Below, piece after piece: positions 12,597-13,603 of a DNA stretch of 13,603 nt. Origin of the DNA: an uncultured Eubacteriales bacterium (GTDB taxonomy: Bacteria; Bacillota; Clostridia; UMGS1883; UMGS1540); assembly GCA_900552775.1 (NCBI GenBank), contig USAP01000027.1, positions 1-13,603 of the forward strand, in the 5' to 3' direction. The position numbers were made by a program, and so were the translations under genes. Numbering within the stretch: position 1 is the first letter of the stretch; every line of letters begins with the position of its first letter. A model generated the notes under the pieces. The model was not told the origin of the DNA. It worked only from the letters and a program-made list of their open reading frames with translations, and ran no database searches.

Positions 12597-13603
12597 ATGA
12601 CCGAGATCGGCGGCGTCATCGTGCGCAACGGCGAGGTGATGGAGGAATTTGACACCTTTGTCAAGCCCGGCAAGCCCATCACCCCCAAGATCACCGAGAT
12701 CACCGGCATCACCAACGAGATGGTGGCCGATGCCCCCAGCGAGAAGGAAGCGCTGAAAGCGTTCCTCAAGTTTGCGGGGGGCCGCATTCTGGTGGGCCAC
12801 AATGTGCACTCCTTCGATATGCGTTTTCTGCGGGCTGCCGCCAAGCGCAGCGGCATCTCGCTGGAAAATGTGACCTATATCGACACCCTGACCATGGCGC
12901 AGGCCATGTACCCCGGCCTGCACAACTACAAGCAGGGCACCATCAACAAGCATCTGGAGCTGCCCGCCTACGAGGCACACCGCGCCTGCGAGGACTCCGC
13001 CGCACTGGGCCGCATCTTCTGTGTGATGCTCAAGGACCTGGAAGAAAAACAGGTGACGAAGGTCAGCGAGATCAACACGGGCCTGGGCGGCAACCGCGAG
13101 GTGCTGAAAAAGAAGTATTACCACCTGATCATCCTGGTCAAGAACCAGATGGGCCTGAAGAATCTGTACAAGATCGTGAGCGAGGCCCACGTCAACTACT
13201 TCTTCAAAAAGCCCCGGGTGCCCCGCAGCCTGCTGAACAAGTACCGGGACGGCCTGCTGCTCACCAGCGCCTGTGAGGCCGGTGAGCTGTATCGTGCCAT
13301 CGTGGACGGCACCCCCTACGAGGAACTGAAAAAGATCGCCTCCTACTACGACATTCTGGAGATCCAGCCCCTGGGCAACAATGCTTACATGGTGCGCGAG
13401 GGCAAAGTGGACAGCGAGGAGAAGATCAAGGACTTCAACCGCACGGTCATCAAGCTGGGCGAGGACCTGCACAAGCCGGTGATCGCCACCGGCGACGTGC
13501 ACTTCACCGAGCCGGAAGATGCCGTGTACCGTGCGGTGCTGCAGGCGGGCAACGGCTTCAAGGACGCCGACAACCAGCCGCCGCTGTTCTTCCGCACCAC
13601 ACA
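12597..13603 (+). CDS. polC: DNA polymerase III PolC-type alpha subunit, internal part (exonuclease and PHP regions)
   Basis: PolC is the replicative polymerase of low-GC Gram-positives. The readable frame (335 codons) runs rightward out of the window. Residues 1-~150 are the DnaQ-like proofreading domain without its first motif (DxETTG): it opens MTEIGGVIVRNGEVMEEFDT, with Exo II at GHNVHSFDMRF (H68, D74) and Exo III at AHRACEDSAALG (H128, D133). The PHP part follows, with KKKYYHLIILVKNQMGLKNL, PRSLLNKYRDGLLLTSACEA and KPVIATGDVHFTEPED. The PolC N-terminus (several hundred residues) is missing on the left: AT-rich foreign DNA joins at about 12597, where the ATG is probably an internal Met codon of PolC. 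An AAAGGAG at 12587-12593 belongs to the other piece. The codon use and protein recall Faecalibacterium-type PolC. Confidence 0.92.
   Translation, partial: MTEIGGVIVRNGEVMEEFDTFVKPGKPITPKITEITGITNEMVADAPSEKEALKAFLKFAGGRILVGHNVHSFDMRFLRAAAKRSGISLENVTYIDTLTMAQAMYPGLHNYKQGTINKHLELPAYEAHRACEDSAALGRIFCVMLKDLEEKQVTKVSEINTGLGGNREVLKKKYYHLIILVKNQMGLKNLYKIVSEAHVNYFFKKPRVPRSLLNKYRDGLLLTSACEAGELYRAIVDGTPYEELKKIASYYDILEIQPLGNNAYMVREGKVDSEEKIKDFNRTVIKLGEDLHKPVIATGDVHFTEPEDAVYRAVLQAGNGFKDADNQPPLFFRTT

Noticed and set aside
1005..12597. The AT-rich middle as a genomic island inserted into one genome
   Set aside because: An insertion into birA should leave the other half of birA on the far side; instead polC appears there, also truncated. 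The middle carries housekeeping genes (cmk, tex, yerC), has no integrase, att repeats or tRNA, and contains two further probable joins. A chimeric contig explains this better.
12585..13502. A 305-codon open frame on the minus strand at the right end
   Set aside because: It is the complement of polC, whose plus-strand frame shows clear exonuclease and PHP motifs. The minus frame has low-complexity His/Val/Leu/Gln-rich composition typical of an antisense GC-rich frame.
1..13603. CRISPR array, tRNA/rRNA, transposon or defence system
   Set aside because: No regularly spaced repeats, cloverleaf-like genes, transposase or recombinase motifs, or defence-type domains were seen on either strand.

Overview
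The window reads as gut- or rumen-type Firmicutes (Clostridia) DNA, but it does not behave like one continuous chromosome. Base composition and codon use change abruptly near 1005 and near 12597. The two ends (1 to about 1005 and about 12597 to 13603) are GC-rich with G or C at most third codon positions. The middle is AT-richer, with AT-rich gaps and consensus TTGACA/TATAAT-type promoters. Genes are cut in mid-frame at both composition changes, and again near 2930 and near 3535. The simplest reading is a chimeric contig of about five pieces: A (1-1005), B (1005-2930), C (2930-3535), D (3535-12597) and E (12597-13603).

Piece A holds divergent bioY (biotin ECF transporter S component, cut by the window edge) and birA (biotin ligase/repressor, cut at about residue 133). 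The gap between them carries two BirA-type operators placed on both promoters, a compact biotin-feedback switch. Piece B holds a DUF4838 / GH67-N-like carbohydrate-associated protein (C-terminus missing) behind the last ~45 residues of an AraC-family regulator, a common regulator/glycan-enzyme arrangement. Piece C holds a small cysteine-rich DUF2325 protein with a strong promoter and a DtxR-like palindrome, divergent from the first ~29 residues of a GNAT acetyltransferase that starts at TTG.

Piece D is the best-preserved part: nine genes, all on the minus strand, apparently in two transcription units. The first, from a promoter at 12524-12552, is a D-2-hydroxyacid dehydrogenase followed by tex. 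The second, from a promoter at 9359-9387, is a yerC/TrpR-like regulator, a SAM methyltransferase, an HI0933-family flavoprotein, a hairpin, a HutP-family protein, a cytidylate kinase with an extra C-terminal TIM-barrel-like domain, a PHP phosphoesterase and an EamA permease. Several neighbours overlap or are only a few bases apart, suggesting translational coupling. Piece E is an internal part of polC (exonuclease remainder plus PHP region), reading rightward out of the window and resembling Faecalibacterium-type PolC.

I saw no rRNA, tRNA, CRISPR array, transposase, integrase or phage gene, and no recognisable defence system. Apart from the joins, the observations most worth following are the cytidylate kinase / TIM-barrel fusion, the paired BirA operators, hutP with no histidine genes nearby, and the two facing consensus promoters of the DUF2325/GNAT pair.
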